Positions 47,690 to 60,240 are shown, numbered from the stretch's first letter. The stretch: DNA of 64,000 bases from Diphasiastrum complanatum (GCA_029204225.1 CM055097.1:74036973-74100972); one strand, 5' to 3'. Program-made: numbers and translations. Notes: generated by a model not told the origin, from the letters alone.

Positions 47690-48312
47690 GAATGGTCATT
47701 TTGTAGGCTCCTCCTTGAAAATAGCTGCACCATAAAGAGGGAAATCCGAGGCCTCCATGCCTCATAATGACCATGAAGATCAAGATCACAAAATGGACAC
47801 AAGTATTGATTGTCAAGATTTTGCATACTAGCTTGACTAGTCCATAAACTATGAACTTTTTGCATGATAGATCTAATCTTGAAATCAATAGCAATTTTGA
47901 TCTTATTGAAATTTCTTACTTGCTCAAGGATACAAGTGTCTTTTGTGGATGACTCACTTCTTCTCATGAGAAGTGTACAAATTTACTCACAAAATTAAAA
48001 AACACAAGTTTTCAAACTATGAATGACTATTTCATTCTTGCTCTTACAAGATCTAAGAGCATATATTTGATGACACAACCACTTGCTTTCTAATTGATTT
48101 CGAACTAGATCTAAGCCATTAATGACATGAGTCATGTCCATACAAGAAGAGACATCATACAAAACTAGCATTGCCTCACTTAAACTTTGAGATGTAGAAA
48201 TCTCATCAAAGCAAGATGATATATCAAATGATAGAAGAGAAGAAAAAGTAGATATGTTGAAGTAGATACCACCTGAAAAATGCTTCTCTTTCCCATAGAA
48301 TGTGAGCCACAA
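47690..48312 (-). other. Unassigned open frames between two copia relics
   Basis: Two consecutive minus-strand frames (48312-47995, 105 codons; 47967-47686, 93 codons) read as one interrupted polypeptide, with SLSEAMLVLYDVSSCMDMTH and SLWTSQASMQNLDNQYLCPF. I see no match to copia gag, integrase or RT. It might be a captured fragment or an unfamiliar part of an element; it may equally be chance. Confidence 0.3.
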
Positions 48313-48519
48313 AGACTCGGCTTTGCCTCTTGAAAATTTTTCTTAAACTATGACTTGGGAAGACTCCTCCTCAAGTTTTGGTCTCTTTCCATCATGCACT
48401 TGGATTGTTGATAAATATGCGGATTCTACCATCATCCTCTTAGAGATGAGATTTTTCTTATTCTTTACATGCAAAGAATGTAGACAGAGCATATGGATCT
48501 AAAGATCCCCAAAGTATCA

Positions 48520-49156
48520 ACTATTGCATCCTATCAGGCACCATTGATAAGAGATACATCCAATTGAAGTCTTCAATGAAGAATACACATAAAAAACCAC
48601 CATCTTTGCTTCTACTTAATGAAACATGATCATCCAAATGAACAAGATGAAAAAATTGATGAGAAGTAGAACATCTTGGCAATGACTTTCCATGCGCTTT
48701 TGCCAAAGCACAATCTTCAAGAGCCTTACCATCATGGAACATAGATTGAGGCAATCCAATTGTCTTCTCCTCCTTGAGATGATCCAAGCTCCTCTTGACC
48801 ATTCTTCCACAAGGATTAGCTTCCAACTTGAAAAGCTTTCTACATCTAGTCCCTCTTGCTACCACTTCACCATCTCTTTAATAGCAAGCATCCTTCCCAA
48901 AGTTACCTTCACTCTCTTTAGTAAGATTAGCTTGCTTGAAAAACTTTTTCTTCTTGAAATAATTAGAAGCAAAATGGCCCTTCTTACCACAAAAGAAACA
49001 CTTCTTATTGGATTTGCAACTTGTTGATGGTTGTGATGGATCCTCACCACTCTCCTCCTTGGATTTGTCCTTCTTGAAGTGTTGATGTTGCTCTTTGTCC
49101 CTCCTTCTTGGCTTGTCCTTTGAGAAGAATGCTTTCTTCTCTCCACCGTCCTTCAA
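48520..49156 (-). pseudogene. Ty1/copia zinc-knuckle and pre-integrase relic
   Basis: Minus strand: Lys-rich linker (KDKPRRRDKEQHQHFKKDK), zinc knuckle CFFCGKKGHFASNY (last Cys replaced by Tyr), then after a stop a pre-integrase-like stretch (MVKRSLDHLKEEKTIGLPQS, LPRCSTSHQFFHLVHLDDHV) merging toward the integrase start. It is from the same family as the relic at 46210-47424. Integrase core and everything after is absent. Confidence 0.75.
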
Positions 49157-49339
49157 AGAATGAAACTCATTTATTTGGACTCGACATTGAATAAACTTAT
49201 TTTTAACATAATCTATTTATGGCCCATAAATATGGTTGTTGCAATGATTTGTTTTTAGGTCGAATTTGTCTTGGGACCTCAAATTATGACCTAAATTCTT
49301 ACCTCAAGGGATTCCAGAAAACTACCTATTACCATACAT

Positions 49340-50870
49340 TGATACATAGATACCCCTCCCCCACATGATACAACTACCGATGCCTCTTCTTGACATTAGG
49401 GGAGATTGTAGATGCAGCCGCACTAGTGTGTCTCATTGTGGAGATTGCAATGATGATGGTGCACTTGAAGTGGGCTCTAGTCTAGCACATCCTTCTAGTA
49501 GGCCTCATCATAGTGACTCCTTAAAATGAGATGGACTCTTGTGGCTCCGTCAACGATCCCTCACCCCACATGATATGACTGCTAGTGCCTTTTCTCAACA
49601 TTAGGGGACACCATAGGAGGAGCTGCCAAAGTGTCTCTTGTTGTGGAGGTTGCAACAATGATGGTGTACTGCACATCCTTCTAGTAGACTGATTACAACG
49701 AGTGACACTAAATTTGCTCTTCCTACAATTTTCTCTATATGTCTCCCGAAGAATTTGGGGCCCTTTCATTATGGTAGCGGCAACGAGGGACATTTTCATG
49801 CCCATTTCATAAGTTTTCTACACATAAGTTGAATTTGACTTTAATGAAATTCAAATTTTATTTTGTTAATAACAATTGTCTTTCACATGTCTGTAATTGC
49901 AAGAAATTTAACTCGAGTATTTATAATTTTTAGGTGAAATGGAGCTAGTAAATTATTTTTATTTGTTGTTGAACTAAATATTTATTTATGTGAACTTATT
50001 TCTTGCACTAAATAGGGTACAAATTTCTACAATTGTCTTGCAACATTTATCCCACCCTTCATCCATTATGTCTCATAACACATCTCCCAGTTAGGGATAT
50101 GGCCGTAGTCATAGGTCATCCCATTTTTCCTCCATGAATGATGATAAGCTACTCTGTTATATGGATGGGGTGTCTCCCTCGTGTGTAGGCAAACTCATGG
50201 AGAGAACGAAGGCTCAATGAGAGGCTCAGACTTCCAGTAGGTTGGTTGACTACCTATCAACCTCCTCTCGCTCTGAGGAGATGTGTTTTCCCTTCCCACA
50301 AGGGTCTCTCTAGCGAGAGTCCTTCCCCCTCCCTCCCTCCCTCCCTTCTCCTCCTCCTCCTCCCTCCTCTTCCCCCCCAAGAAGCAAATGCCCTTTCCGA
50401 CATTCTCGAGATAAGAGAGATCGTAGGAGGAGCCGCCTCAATAGTGGCTCTTGTTGTGGAGGTTGCGACGATGATGTTGCACCTCATGCCAACATGCCTC
50501 TCTAGTAGGCCTCGTTATAGGGATTTCTTACTTCGAGAAACCCTTACTCAGGAGGCAATGTGCATGGTACATGTACATGCTACCATGACTCCTGCATTTG
50601 TCACACCTGCGTATCTTGGCACTCCCATATTCACTCCTCACATTTTTTCCTTTTGGCACCCACTACCCTAGACTTCATTTCTCCTATTGGGACTCCATAG
50701 CACCGTGGTCCCTCTTATCAGGCTAGTCCCTCTTAAGAGTGAAGACTATAGGGCCTTCTCATTTGGGTAGTGGTGGCCAGGGTCATTTTCATGTCTATTT
50801 CGTAAGTCTCCCACCCATAAGTTGAATTTGACTTTAATAAAAAAATTATTTTATCTCGCTAATTCTCTTG
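49340..50870. repeat. Diverged segmental duplications of about 600 bp with a repeated core
   Basis: Blocks 49340-49925 and 50250-50870 share several collinear pieces, including TAAGTTGAATTTGACTTTAAT (49810 and 50818) and the phrase around TAGTAGGCCTC. The core near TCTTGTTGTGGAGGTTGC recurs three times (about 49430-49460, 49625-49655, 50445-50475). Read on the + strand, each core gives a similar peptide (LIVEIAMMMVH, LVVEVATMMVY, LVVEVATMMLH). A CCCTCC/TCCTCC-rich run occupies about 50325-50380. Identity of the duplicated unit is unknown. Confidence 0.6.
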
Positions 50871-50936
50871 CACTACCCTAGTTTATTTTTTTAAAATTCT
50901 AATCACACTTTTGTCGGTTTCTGTAGAAATCCATCG

Positions 50937-51240
50937 TAAAGTAGTCTCCCACCAAGGAGGTGTACAAGTATGCGTATGCCAACAATATGCAATCATTACT
51001 TGAATTATTGAAGAGACAAGGAGTGAGAATTGATTGGGATGCTACTTTTGAGGTATGGCTTCAAAATAGATTTTAGCATCACTACATTTATATGGTTTGA
51101 GTCTCACTCTTACCACATTTCTCAAAGAGCTTATTCATCTTCATTGCACGCAGGTATCGCAGTCCCAATCCCATGCATCATAGTCACATGAGTCTGATGT
51201 CCATAGCCAAGATGAGGATGACTTAGTTGGATCTAATTAG
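50937..51240 (+). pseudogene. Two exon-like blocks, possible transposon protein tail
   Basis: TCTGTAG precedes an open block ending GAG before GTATGG (51054) that reads TKEVYKYAYANNMQSLLELL and RQGVRIDWDATFE. A second block after CGCAG (about 51153) reads VSQSQSHAS, a stop, then HESDVHSQDEDDLVGSN and a stop. The Gln/Ser/Asp-rich tail resembles ends of En/Spm-type transposon proteins, but no defining domain is present. Confidence 0.3.
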
Positions 51241-51544
51241 ATGTTTCATTTTTAGCACATACATATGTGCGCTTACTGATTTAGTTTGTGATGTATTTTT
51301 ATACTTGGACCATTTACGTATGACTATTTTGTTAATCATAAGTGTCTTTCATTAGTCTTTAATTGCATGAAACGTAAATTTTGATACTAGCAAAATTTTT
51401 TAACAACAATTATTAACAAATAGTTTCGCTTACCAACTTCATAAGAAGTGGTGCAAAAGACTCAGAGGTTGGATGGAGTCAATTTTTAGGGTAGAATGGA
51501 ACAAGCATATAAGTTCCATTCTGTCCTTTGTTTTTTTTTTATTT

Positions 51545-51770
51545 TTTTCCCCTCGGAACAATCCTCGGGACATTGTTTGGAATATCCCTCAGATTATCCC
51601 TTGTAAAACACTCTTTTGTGAGCATGGCTACCTCAAGAGATATTCCGAAGTCTCTTGATATATCCCTCGAGAAACACTCTCTTGTGAGCACTTCTAATCT
51701 TGAGTGATATTTTGAGGTCCCTCGATAGATTCCTTGAAAGAAATTCTTTTTTAACAAAACGAAGATATTC
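51545..51770. repeat. Three diverged tandem copies, period about 66 bp
   Basis: Units share AAACACTCTYTTGTGAGCA, AGWGATATTYYGA and TCYCTYGATA; copies start near 51545, 51605 and 51671, with a weaker fourth at about 51735. Open frames across them are by-products of the repeat. Confidence 0.75.
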
Positions 51771-53466
51771 CGAGGATTCCTCGGAGCTCGATGTAGATTT
51801 TGAGGAAAATTTTTTGTTGGATATATAGGCATAAATGGACTTTTTATAAAAAAAATTGCTTAAAAAAAGCCTTGGTATAAGGGTCGAAAATGTTCCAAAA
51901 TGTTGTAGTGGTATTAAAATAACATTACAAATTGATATCATGAATATGGAACTAGCAATCAAATACTAGCTCAAAAAACCAATTCATAAAAGAACATAAT
52001 TATCAATCACATGATTCGCAAAATTATTCGACACGTGTCTTGCTACCATTTTTTAGTCTTGTTTTCCTATCCATGTGCTCAATTTAAATGTCAACAACTA
52101 CAAATTTTTTGCAATAATTTCATCTTGCAAAATGACTAAGTAATTCTCATCCAATTTATACTTATAAGTGATACTTTTCTAATTTCAAACATTCACAATA
52201 ACCAAGCATATCATTAGTATGGTAGCACCTTGTGGTATACCGCAACTACATGTTTGTTATAAAAACTTGAATTTTATACGCGGTTCAACTTTATGATGTG
52301 ATTAAGAAAGGTGCTTGACTTTGAATTGCACACGATATAATCTAGGATATTCATTAATCTTACGAATTTTGTCTATCTTCCAAATTTGTTGGCTAGCATT
52401 ACGAGAGAATTGAAATTTATTAAGAGACATTTGGCCATTAGAAATCAAATTAAAAAGCTTTTAGATTTTGGGTTTAGAGAAACACTTTCACTCTTAGGAT
52501 GCAAAAAGTTTCTCACATGGTATACTCTAGAAAAACAAGCACTTAATGGTCATCTTTAGTGCAATGCTTACAAAAAATAACTAAAAAGAGAGCCTAATAA
52601 GCTCACCCTTGAGATTGGCACTTCATCTCTTTACTCAATTCAAAATTTGTAAGTTTTTTACAATTGAAAAATTCAATGACCTTAGTTATAAATTCCAACT
52701 TATACCTTTTATTCTTGTGTTTTGTGCTTAAAAAAGAAGTTTTGTAGATGTTTTATTCTTGTGCATTGCTTTCATGATTCATAAATCATGATGTGAACTG
52801 ACTGTTGTTGGGAGTAGTACAGACAGGTGTCTCTTCTAAGAATCTTTTGTTATTCAATCTCCATTGACTTTTGAGGAGTCAGCTCCTACTGTTCACATGA
52901 GTTTAGGCTCTGCACTACTTACTACTCCTTCTTCACGGCAGCCAGCAGTCTTGATTACAAGGTACAAAATATCCTTTCATTCTCCAGGCTACTCTCTGCT
53001 GATGGGCAGGGTGGAGACTTGAAGGTTGAGACTCATATAATTGAGAGAGAATGCTGAGGCGGTAGGTTCGAACCAGACAATATAGGAGGACAAGCAGTTT
53101 TCAACAACGCGCAATTGATCTGAGATCCATGAACCATGGCCCACGCTTCGTAGGTTTGCCACTTTAATGCCTGTTCATGCAGTAGGCTACAGAACCCGTC
53201 GTCGCATTCTTTTTCTTTCTTCTCTACAGTCGTCGCATTCCTTAATAGCTGGCCGATCATTTGGTGGGCAATGTTTGCAAAACAGAAAGTATTTCAGTTC
53301 TTGAAAGCTACGCATATCGGGAGGTCCGCGAAGAAGGAAGGATCTCCTAATACATGATACATCGTACTCCAGACTGGTTAATGACAAAATACAGATAATT
53401 TGCGTTCGATAGGCTGGATCGCAATTTGCATGTGATGCATGCATAGTGGACACGGGAAAGTCCTGC
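51771..53466. other. Intergenic, no recognisable gene
   Basis: AT-rich to about 52800, then more balanced base composition. Small overlapping minus-strand frames at 53033-53453 have no family resemblance and no splice context, so I do not call them genes. Confidence 0.5.
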
Positions 53467-53529
53467 CGGCCCTCAGACTTTTGAGGATTTGAGAACCCAG
53501 CTCTTAAATCCCGGAAAGTCTGAGGGCCG
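53467..53529. repeat. GC-rich foldback, 15-bp perfect arms
   Basis: CGGCCCTCAGACTTT (53467-53481) pairs with AAAGTCTGAGGGCCG (53515-53529); inner GATTTGAGA/TCTTAAATC adds imperfect pairing, and outer GAAAGTC (53456-53462)/GACTTTC (near 53540) extends it. It stands out in AT-rich surroundings. Confidence 0.9.
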
Positions 53530-53648
53530 ACTCGGCCGAGACTTTCTTCAACGTGATAAAGCCTTCCCGTCCCTTAATGTACGTGTACATTTAAAATTTA
53601 CCTTTTACTGCATCAAAAGGACGCATCTTTCCCACTCATGTGATTCAA

Positions 53649-53772
53649 TCTTTTCATTGTTGCTGTATTGGTCTGGCACTTTTCTAGGGCATCTAGTTGT
53701 GATGGAGGGCAGATCTTTTCATTGTCCCTCTATTGGTCAGGGCATCTAGCAGTGGTGGACCGTGGAGGGCAT
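53649..53772. repeat. 65-bp tandem duplication
   Basis: TCTTTTCATTGTxxCTxTATTGGTC and AGGGCATCTAG recur with a 65-bp offset (starts 53649 and 53714); the second copy lacks about 9 bp. Confidence 0.8.
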
Positions 53773-56700
53773 CACAGCCGTAAAGCCCAGCTCAACAAGC
53801 AAGTTTGTAGATTTTGTGTTCTCGAATTTACACTCAGAAAACTCAGAGAAGTTTTTGTGAATTGAAAAGCTCGTCCTTAGGGGATCCAGTAAGTCCGGAC
53901 TCGATGGACCTAGTTATCAAATCGAAGAGATAAACATTGCAGTAAACAAACTTTCACGGTTGATATAGGCTGGAATCTGTAGGCTGGCATGAAGATAGAT
54001 TTAAAGTTGAAAATAAGATATGAGTTTAACTTTTACCGCAAAGTGCACAGGCGTCGGTCCGCAGTACCGAGGAAGCTGAGGAAACAATTACTATCATTCA
54101 TACAGCTACAAGCAATTACAACCAACCGACCAAGATCTGGATTCTGGTCGGTGGCAATTCTTTAATCTCACTGAGAAAATATAGTTGGTAGCAATGCTGA
54201 AGTTATGGATGGAATTTCAGTCTCCCAGGTTGTAGCTTCTGCGAATTCTTGGACAGCATGACTGTGCAAGGACAACGAAGTGAGAGTCTGCTCCTGAATT
54301 CACATGCGCAAACTGCAGCTGTAACTTCTTGACTGAACTCCATCCTCCATCCTCTCTGATCTATCATTAAAATCTCTTAGAATAATACGAGTATTGCGTA
54401 AAGAACATGTTGATTATGTAAGAGATCAGATGATGATTGATAATGCGTGACTGGAACGTCATTGCTGTTTCCATATGTAAAACCAGAAGCATCTAGCAAA
54501 GCAAACTGTGGATCCAACGACAGGAAGGTCAGACTCCACTGTCAAGAAAGAGCTGTGCTGGTAAAAAACAGACTCCAGCTGCCTAGTGATGGGGGGAAAA
54601 AAATTTCTCCTCTGAACTTGCGAAATACCTGCAGGCTTCAGATTTAATGTATTAAACTTCACATAAGAATTACACTTTTTATTGAATGGGTAGCCAACAT
54701 AGATCACAACCAACATTTTTTTATCTATATCTTGAACAATCATATGTAGGGTTCTAACTCTACAAGTTGAGTTACTACAAGAAAGCTGAGGCTTTCCAAC
54801 GGCTACTTTGGAGAGTTTTTCAAAAAAGATAGCCAAAAAAAATGGGGAGGAGGCTTTTATATGTTAACTAGCAACAATATAAGCCTTAGAAATTGGTATA
54901 ATCCTTGAAATAAGCACATTTTTCCAACGAATATTTCCATCTATACACCATCACTAATGAAAAAAATTTGCCCTCCGTATAAGCCTTGGTATACTACAAG
55001 ATTGACTTTGAATGAATATGTGCTATATCCTTATTAACACATGGAACTTGATTATATATTAACAACTAAGGCCATTCATTACAAGTGAAAACCAAAATGT
55101 GATAATGTACTAGATAACAATTTTATGATCAAGTATGTACTCATCACAACATAATGTATTTTTGCACCCAACCGATTAGTTTAAGATAAATAAGGAGAAC
55201 AATTCATATAAATAGCGATATAGTAAGTTGTAGTACTTCAATATTTTGTATAATTTATTCATCATCTATCTGAGCTATTGCACATTGATATCGTCAATTC
55301 TATAATTTGCCCATCAATATGGTCATGCGACAAACCTGCCAAACTAAACGAGCCTATCTCTAACTCCATCCGAATATCCCCTATGACTTCATTATAAAAA
55401 TTGCTCTTCACAGGGATTGGAATTTGACTTGCACCCAAGTACCTTTCACCCCGATGGGCTTTTTTTTTCCTTACCTTTCACATGACATGTATAATGCAAG
55501 GGTACCTTTTAAATAAAATAGGTATGAACCTTTTATTAAACACATATACATATATCCATGTTATATTTTGCAATAAAATTTTAAAAATTTCAAACTAGCA
55601 TGACATTTGACTTTTTAAAGTTACCTTTTAAATGGAAGGGCAATTTTTAAGTGCGCCATTCAAATGAAATGCTTTGAAAATTTTGACTTTCTTTGAAAGG
55701 CAAATAGCCTTTGACATGCATTGCAACTTGCAAATGCCAAGCTTGTTCATTGGTTGATGGCAATGGTAGCGACAAGATCAATGATCAAATAGAACATCAT
55801 ATATCGTGAGATGTCGAATTGTCCAATAATGATGCATCATGATCGATAACATCGGTGACATTTTTTTGATCAACATCATGATCTTGAAAAGAATACATCG
55901 TATTGAAGTCAGCCTTTGGCAAATATATGTATGATCTTCATCCGGATCTTGTTCAAGTAGTACATGAGCTGGTTGCATGTCTTCCACAACATCTCTAGCC
56001 ACAACAAGGAGCAACCGGTGTGAATCACATACCACCTATAAGTAGTCATGGTGAATGAGCACTTGTAATTATTAGCATAAACAATATCTAGTATTAGTAA
56101 GTATGTTAATATTGCTTGAGCTTATCGATTTAGATCAATTTATAATCAATCTAGAAACGGTGCATTGATCATGACTACTTGCATTGCAATTGAGTTGCAC
56201 ATTTATGTACATTGTCGAGGAAAAACAAATGTATCACTCTGATGTATTCAAAGCTTGGTGGACGCCATAGCAAAACAAATTCTCACTCTTTTCCTCACAT
56301 TAGGAGAAATATGGGCTCAAAATGGGCCCATTAAGAAGTTTGACTTTATAGAGAGGTTATGTAGAGAGAGAATAGAAACCGGTATCGTTTGGTTGCTGTT
56401 TTTTGAGATTTCGGCAATGCTCGCATTCTAACTAGTGTGGTTAAAATTAGCTCTAAGGCATTAATTAATTAAGCATGCTTGTAATAATGCACGCTTGAAT
56501 TTCTCTGCATGCTCAGCCAACTTGAAATCTTGGTATGCTCTTTGCAAAACTATGAGCTCAAATATTTTTATGCTCATAGTAAAATATGAGGCAGGAGAAT
56601 TATGAGCTCAACATAGCCAATACAAAACATGAGGTACTGATGAACAATCTTTTGAGATCATTTATAGTTTTCAACAATGGAAAAGTTTCATTTGCATGTT

Positions 56701-57490
56701 GCGCTTCCTATGAAAGTTTTTCATTTTTAAAGAAAATTTCAAAAGCTGTAGAAAATGATGCTTTATCGATTGAAGATTTGAGAAAAAAGAATCATAAGCA
56801 TGTAGATTTGTGAGACGGAACAATTTATCCTAAAGATCTAAGTACCGATCTAGTTAGAATCAGTAAGCTCAACTGTGATTGGGGACTGTTAGTGTAGGCT
56901 TTAGTGAGAAAGCTAGCCCGGGGGCTTGTCTCTCTTTGATATGCCATTCAGTTTCTTGGCTGTCGCTTTCTTCAACTGAATATCGTTTCTTAACTCTCCA
57001 CTCTCATGTCACATCCAACTAACTCTCAAGTAGCTAGCTAGTTTGTCCTCAATTCATGGCCTTACACAACAAGATGCCATGGTTTGGTTTATAACTTGCA
57101 AGTCTAGTTATGCTAGATCTCAAATCAGCCGACACCAGAAATATTCCTTCGACTGATTGTGATATTGGTAGGGAATCTACCAACATTGCCCTCCACCAAC
57201 CTTGTTGCAAGTCCCTCTGCAATATCAATCTGAATCTATTAGCTAGGCTCTTTGGTTGTCGATCTGGTTCTCCTACTCTTGCAAATTGGTTTTACTATTA
57301 GCTGCTATCTTTTGGTTAATCCTTCAGTGGAAGTCCAGGCCTATTGCCATGCCATCCCTGTTCGAAACATCAATGAAGGCTTATTCTATCTCAAGACTTG
57401 TAGTGGGTTTCTTTCCTTGCCTAACTTAAATCCAAGATCTAGTCAATCTACCATCAAAGAGACGGAGTTAGTTGTCACACATAGATTCGT
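53773..57490. other. Intergenic, no recognisable gene
   Basis: Scattered short frames only (for example 54459-54836 minus, 56586-56813 plus), none with a motif, neighbour exon or compositional support. Confidence 0.5.
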
Positions 57491-57499
57491 TCCCATGTG

Positions 57500-58088
57500 A
57501 GCGATACTATAGTTCAAATTTCAACATGAATGGAGGATTCACATCTAACTCTGACATCCATTAACCCTACGATCCATTAACACTACGCATCCACAACAAA
57601 GATAGCTTACTCTTTCTCTCTCTCCCTTTATCTCTCATAAAAAGTATAATAACATGCAATCCCAATAACAATCAGATCCAACAATTAGCAAAATCCAAAG
57701 AAAGCATGAGAGATGGAGGAAAAGTGATAGAGAGCAAGGACATTCATCAATCAATTTTTGAAGAGAACCAATATGCTTTATTGAATTGAGAAAATGAACA
57801 TGTGTAGGAACTCGAGTTGGTCCCTTTTTATAATAGAGAGGAGGACCTTGGCCTTTGAATCCTATTGGTCCATTTCTGCCTACCTATTGTTCAAATTTAA
57901 AAAAGATTGGACATTTAGGCCCTGCGACATTAAAAGTCCCGCAAAAAGGCCTAAAGTCCTTTTATTGACTTGTAACTAATCAAATCTCTATGTGATCATC
58001 GGGTTGGACTTACACACGCAAGGTGCCAATTCCCTCTCACATATTAACTAGGGTTAGGATTGCCTTGGGATCCACAAACCCTCCAACA
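57500..58088 (-). repeat. 3' LTR of the minus-strand gypsy element (left limit approximate)
   Basis: On the minus strand a tract TTTTGGTGGGGATAC (58103-58089) is followed by TGTTGGAGGG at 58088, the expected polypurine tract and LTR start. A TATTATAAAAAGG TATA box lies at about 57825-57836. The far end cannot be fixed because the second LTR is outside the window or lost. Confidence 0.65.
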
Positions 58089-58137
58089 GTATCCCCACCA
58101 AAACTAGTGGTGGTCCCACGATACCTGCGAGATGCAG

Positions 58138-58728
58138 TTATTGGAGACTTTTATTGGCTTTGCGCCGAATCTTTATTAAATGGTACTGCACCTTCTCCAT
58201 AAAGTTGAGGCGGGTAGTATTGAAATCCAAATTATGGGGCAAAAAATAATGATGGGCTCTTGCAGTCCACTTTGAGGTCGTCCAAGATGTGAAGCGAGAT
58301 TCCCAGAAGCCTCCCATCATTGTTGCACAAAAATATAAACGGGCAACCAGCAACTGATATTTGATATTCTCTAAGGCCATCAGCTTATTTGGATCGAATG
58401 CCAGAGGAGGGAGACAATCGTCCCATCTAGTTGCCACTGATGCCAACAAAGTTAAACCTTTTGCAAACAGTGCCGATTGTCGCACTGTCGGATCTGGAGA
58501 GTGGACATACTCAAAATCTACTGATATTGTCCAGTTGTAGGGCTGATGGATGATTGGCCAATTGGGCATATGGATTGTGATCTTGTCCATAGCCAATCCC
58601 AAATCTTTCCATTTATTCCTTCTCAGCATTGGCACATAATAGAGATCTACCCGCAATTGGAGAGGGCTGGCCACATAACTCCTGATTGATTTCATCTGTA
58701 GAGAAGTGTCCTCCGCCCATGCCATCAT
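58138..58728 (-). other. 196-codon ORF downstream of gypsy RNase H/integrase finger
   Basis: It overlaps the end of the preceding frame (58613-59392) in another frame. Its first part (DLYYVPMLRRNKW, MPNWPI) resembles a decayed integrase zinc finger and linker. The following stretch (TISVDFEYVHSPDPTVRQ, FAKGLTLLASVATRWDDCL, MMGGFWESRFTSWTTSKW, HHYFLPHNLDFNTTRLNF, LIKIRRKANKSL) has no DDE integrase motifs and no family I recognise. It ends about 50 bp before the LTR. Being open for 196 codons beside broken neighbours is notable. It might be an additional 3' ORF joined to integrase by deletion. Confidence 0.4.
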
Positions 58729-60240
58729 GTGAAAACATGATCAAATCTGGTACTTCATGCGATAAAACACATCTATGTAGAATATTGTCTGATCCACGAT
58801 GATACAATTGTTCTGCAATCAATTGATAAGGTTGAGCCTTATGAATCAATTGTCTCTTCTGTACTTTTGTCAAAGAGTCATTTGGTTGTCCTAGCATCAG
58901 GTACTCAACAATATACGCTGCCCACTTAGGTATTGCTTCTACATAGAACAATGTAGCATCTGGCAATTCATCATCCACTTCAATATTAACTGGTGTGGAT
59001 TTGATTCGCGAAACATGATCAGCTAGATAATGTTGTTTCCCCTTTTGAACCACAATTCGAAAGTCAAATTCAGTCAATAATAATAACCATCTTGCAATAC
59101 GTCCAGTATTGCATGTCTTGTTTACCAAGTAAAGTAACGGATGATGATCCATATAAAATACAAAGTGCATTTCCATGCGGTAGTGACGAAATTTCCGAAC
59201 AGAAAAAATCATGGCTAACGCTTCACATTTTGTTGTTGAATAATTCTTCTTCGGATCTGTAAGCTGTCTGCTTGCAAATCGTATAGGATAATCTTTCTTA
59301 TAATCACCTGGCTGTGTCAAAACTGATCCAATGGCATATTTTGAGGCATTCGTATGAACATGAAATTCAATCGTCCAATCCGGAGAACGCAATATTGGTA
59401 CTGAAGTTAATGCTTTTTTAATTTTTCAAAGGTTTCTAATGCCTCTACTGTCCAAATAGGAACAATAATCAGTTTGTATATAGGTCGTGCTAAATCTGCA
59501 AAGAAGATAATAAAAATGCAATAGTAGTTCGCATGACCCATAAACACATAAACTCCACGAATCGTTGTTGATGGTGGCAATTCCACAATAATCTTGATTT
59601 TAGAATACTCTGTGGCAATACCATGTCTTGATATCACATGGCCAAGCACAACTCCGTGGAAAACCCATATCTGGCATTTTTATGGATTTAGAGAAATTTG
59701 ATATTTGCGACATCTTTCAAATACTTTCTCCAATTGATCCAGGTGGTCTACATCTGTACTATTATGGACTCCCAGGTCATCCAAGTAAATTTCAAGAAAT
59801 TTTTGTAGATAATACTTAAAAGCAAATTGCATTACTCTTTGGAACGAACTTGGTGCATTACAGAGTCCAAATGACATTACTTTGTAAGCATAGGTGTCCC
59901 ATTCTCTTGCAAAAGCTGTTTTGTGGCGATCTGCAGGTGCAATATTAACCTGGTTGTAACCACTAAATCCATCTAGGAACTATAACCTTCCGCTCCAGCA
60001 AGGCGATCCAAAATGCCTTCAGTAAAAGGTAATGGAAAGTGTTCCTTCCGCATCACTTTGTTCAAAGCCTTGAGATTCACACAAATTCTTAATTTCTCAT
60101 TATTCTTAGGAACAATGACAATCTGTGAGATCCATTCGGTATGCTCGATCCCATCAGTGTCAAGTAGTCTCTGAAGTTCTTTCTTTATCAGATCTGCAAC
60201 GTTAGTATTACAACAATAGAAGTAACCTTTGGAACTGCAT
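58613..60240 (-). pseudogene. Ty3/gypsy reverse transcriptase, RNase H and start of integrase, minus strand
   Basis: Right to left: RT (KLRICVNLKALNKV, HFPLPFTEGILDRL, MSFGLCNAPSSFQRVM, active site YLDD in EIYLDDLGVH at about 59770, ISRHGIATEYSKIKIIVELP, GHANYY). RNase H follows (IEFHVHTNASKYAIGSVL, with Asn for the usual first Asp; IRFASRQLTDPKKNYSTTKC; YMDHHPLLYLVN; YLADHVSRI), then the integrase zinc finger (YHRGSDNILHRCV, HDGMGGGHF). Stops separate RT pieces. The integrase core is missing. RT is close to that of the gypsy relic at 10867-12790, sharing the unusual YLDDLGVH context, so both belong to one lineage. Confidence 0.92.

Noticed and set aside
50246-50671. 141-codon frame with Leu/Pro-rich start
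   Set aside because: Its N-terminal part is a CCCTCC/TCCTCC simple repeat and the rest lies in a duplicated block whose other copies contain stops.
53033-53453. Overlapping minus-strand frames of 75 and 88 codons
   Set aside because: Two frames overlap with no motif, no splice context and no neighbour exon, as expected by chance.
56586-56813. 75-codon plus-strand frame
   Set aside because: Isolated, AT-rich and without any recognisable family or flanking signals.
57110-57500. Two overlapping plus-strand frames before the gypsy LTR
   Set aside because: No domain, and they run into LTR-flanking DNA.
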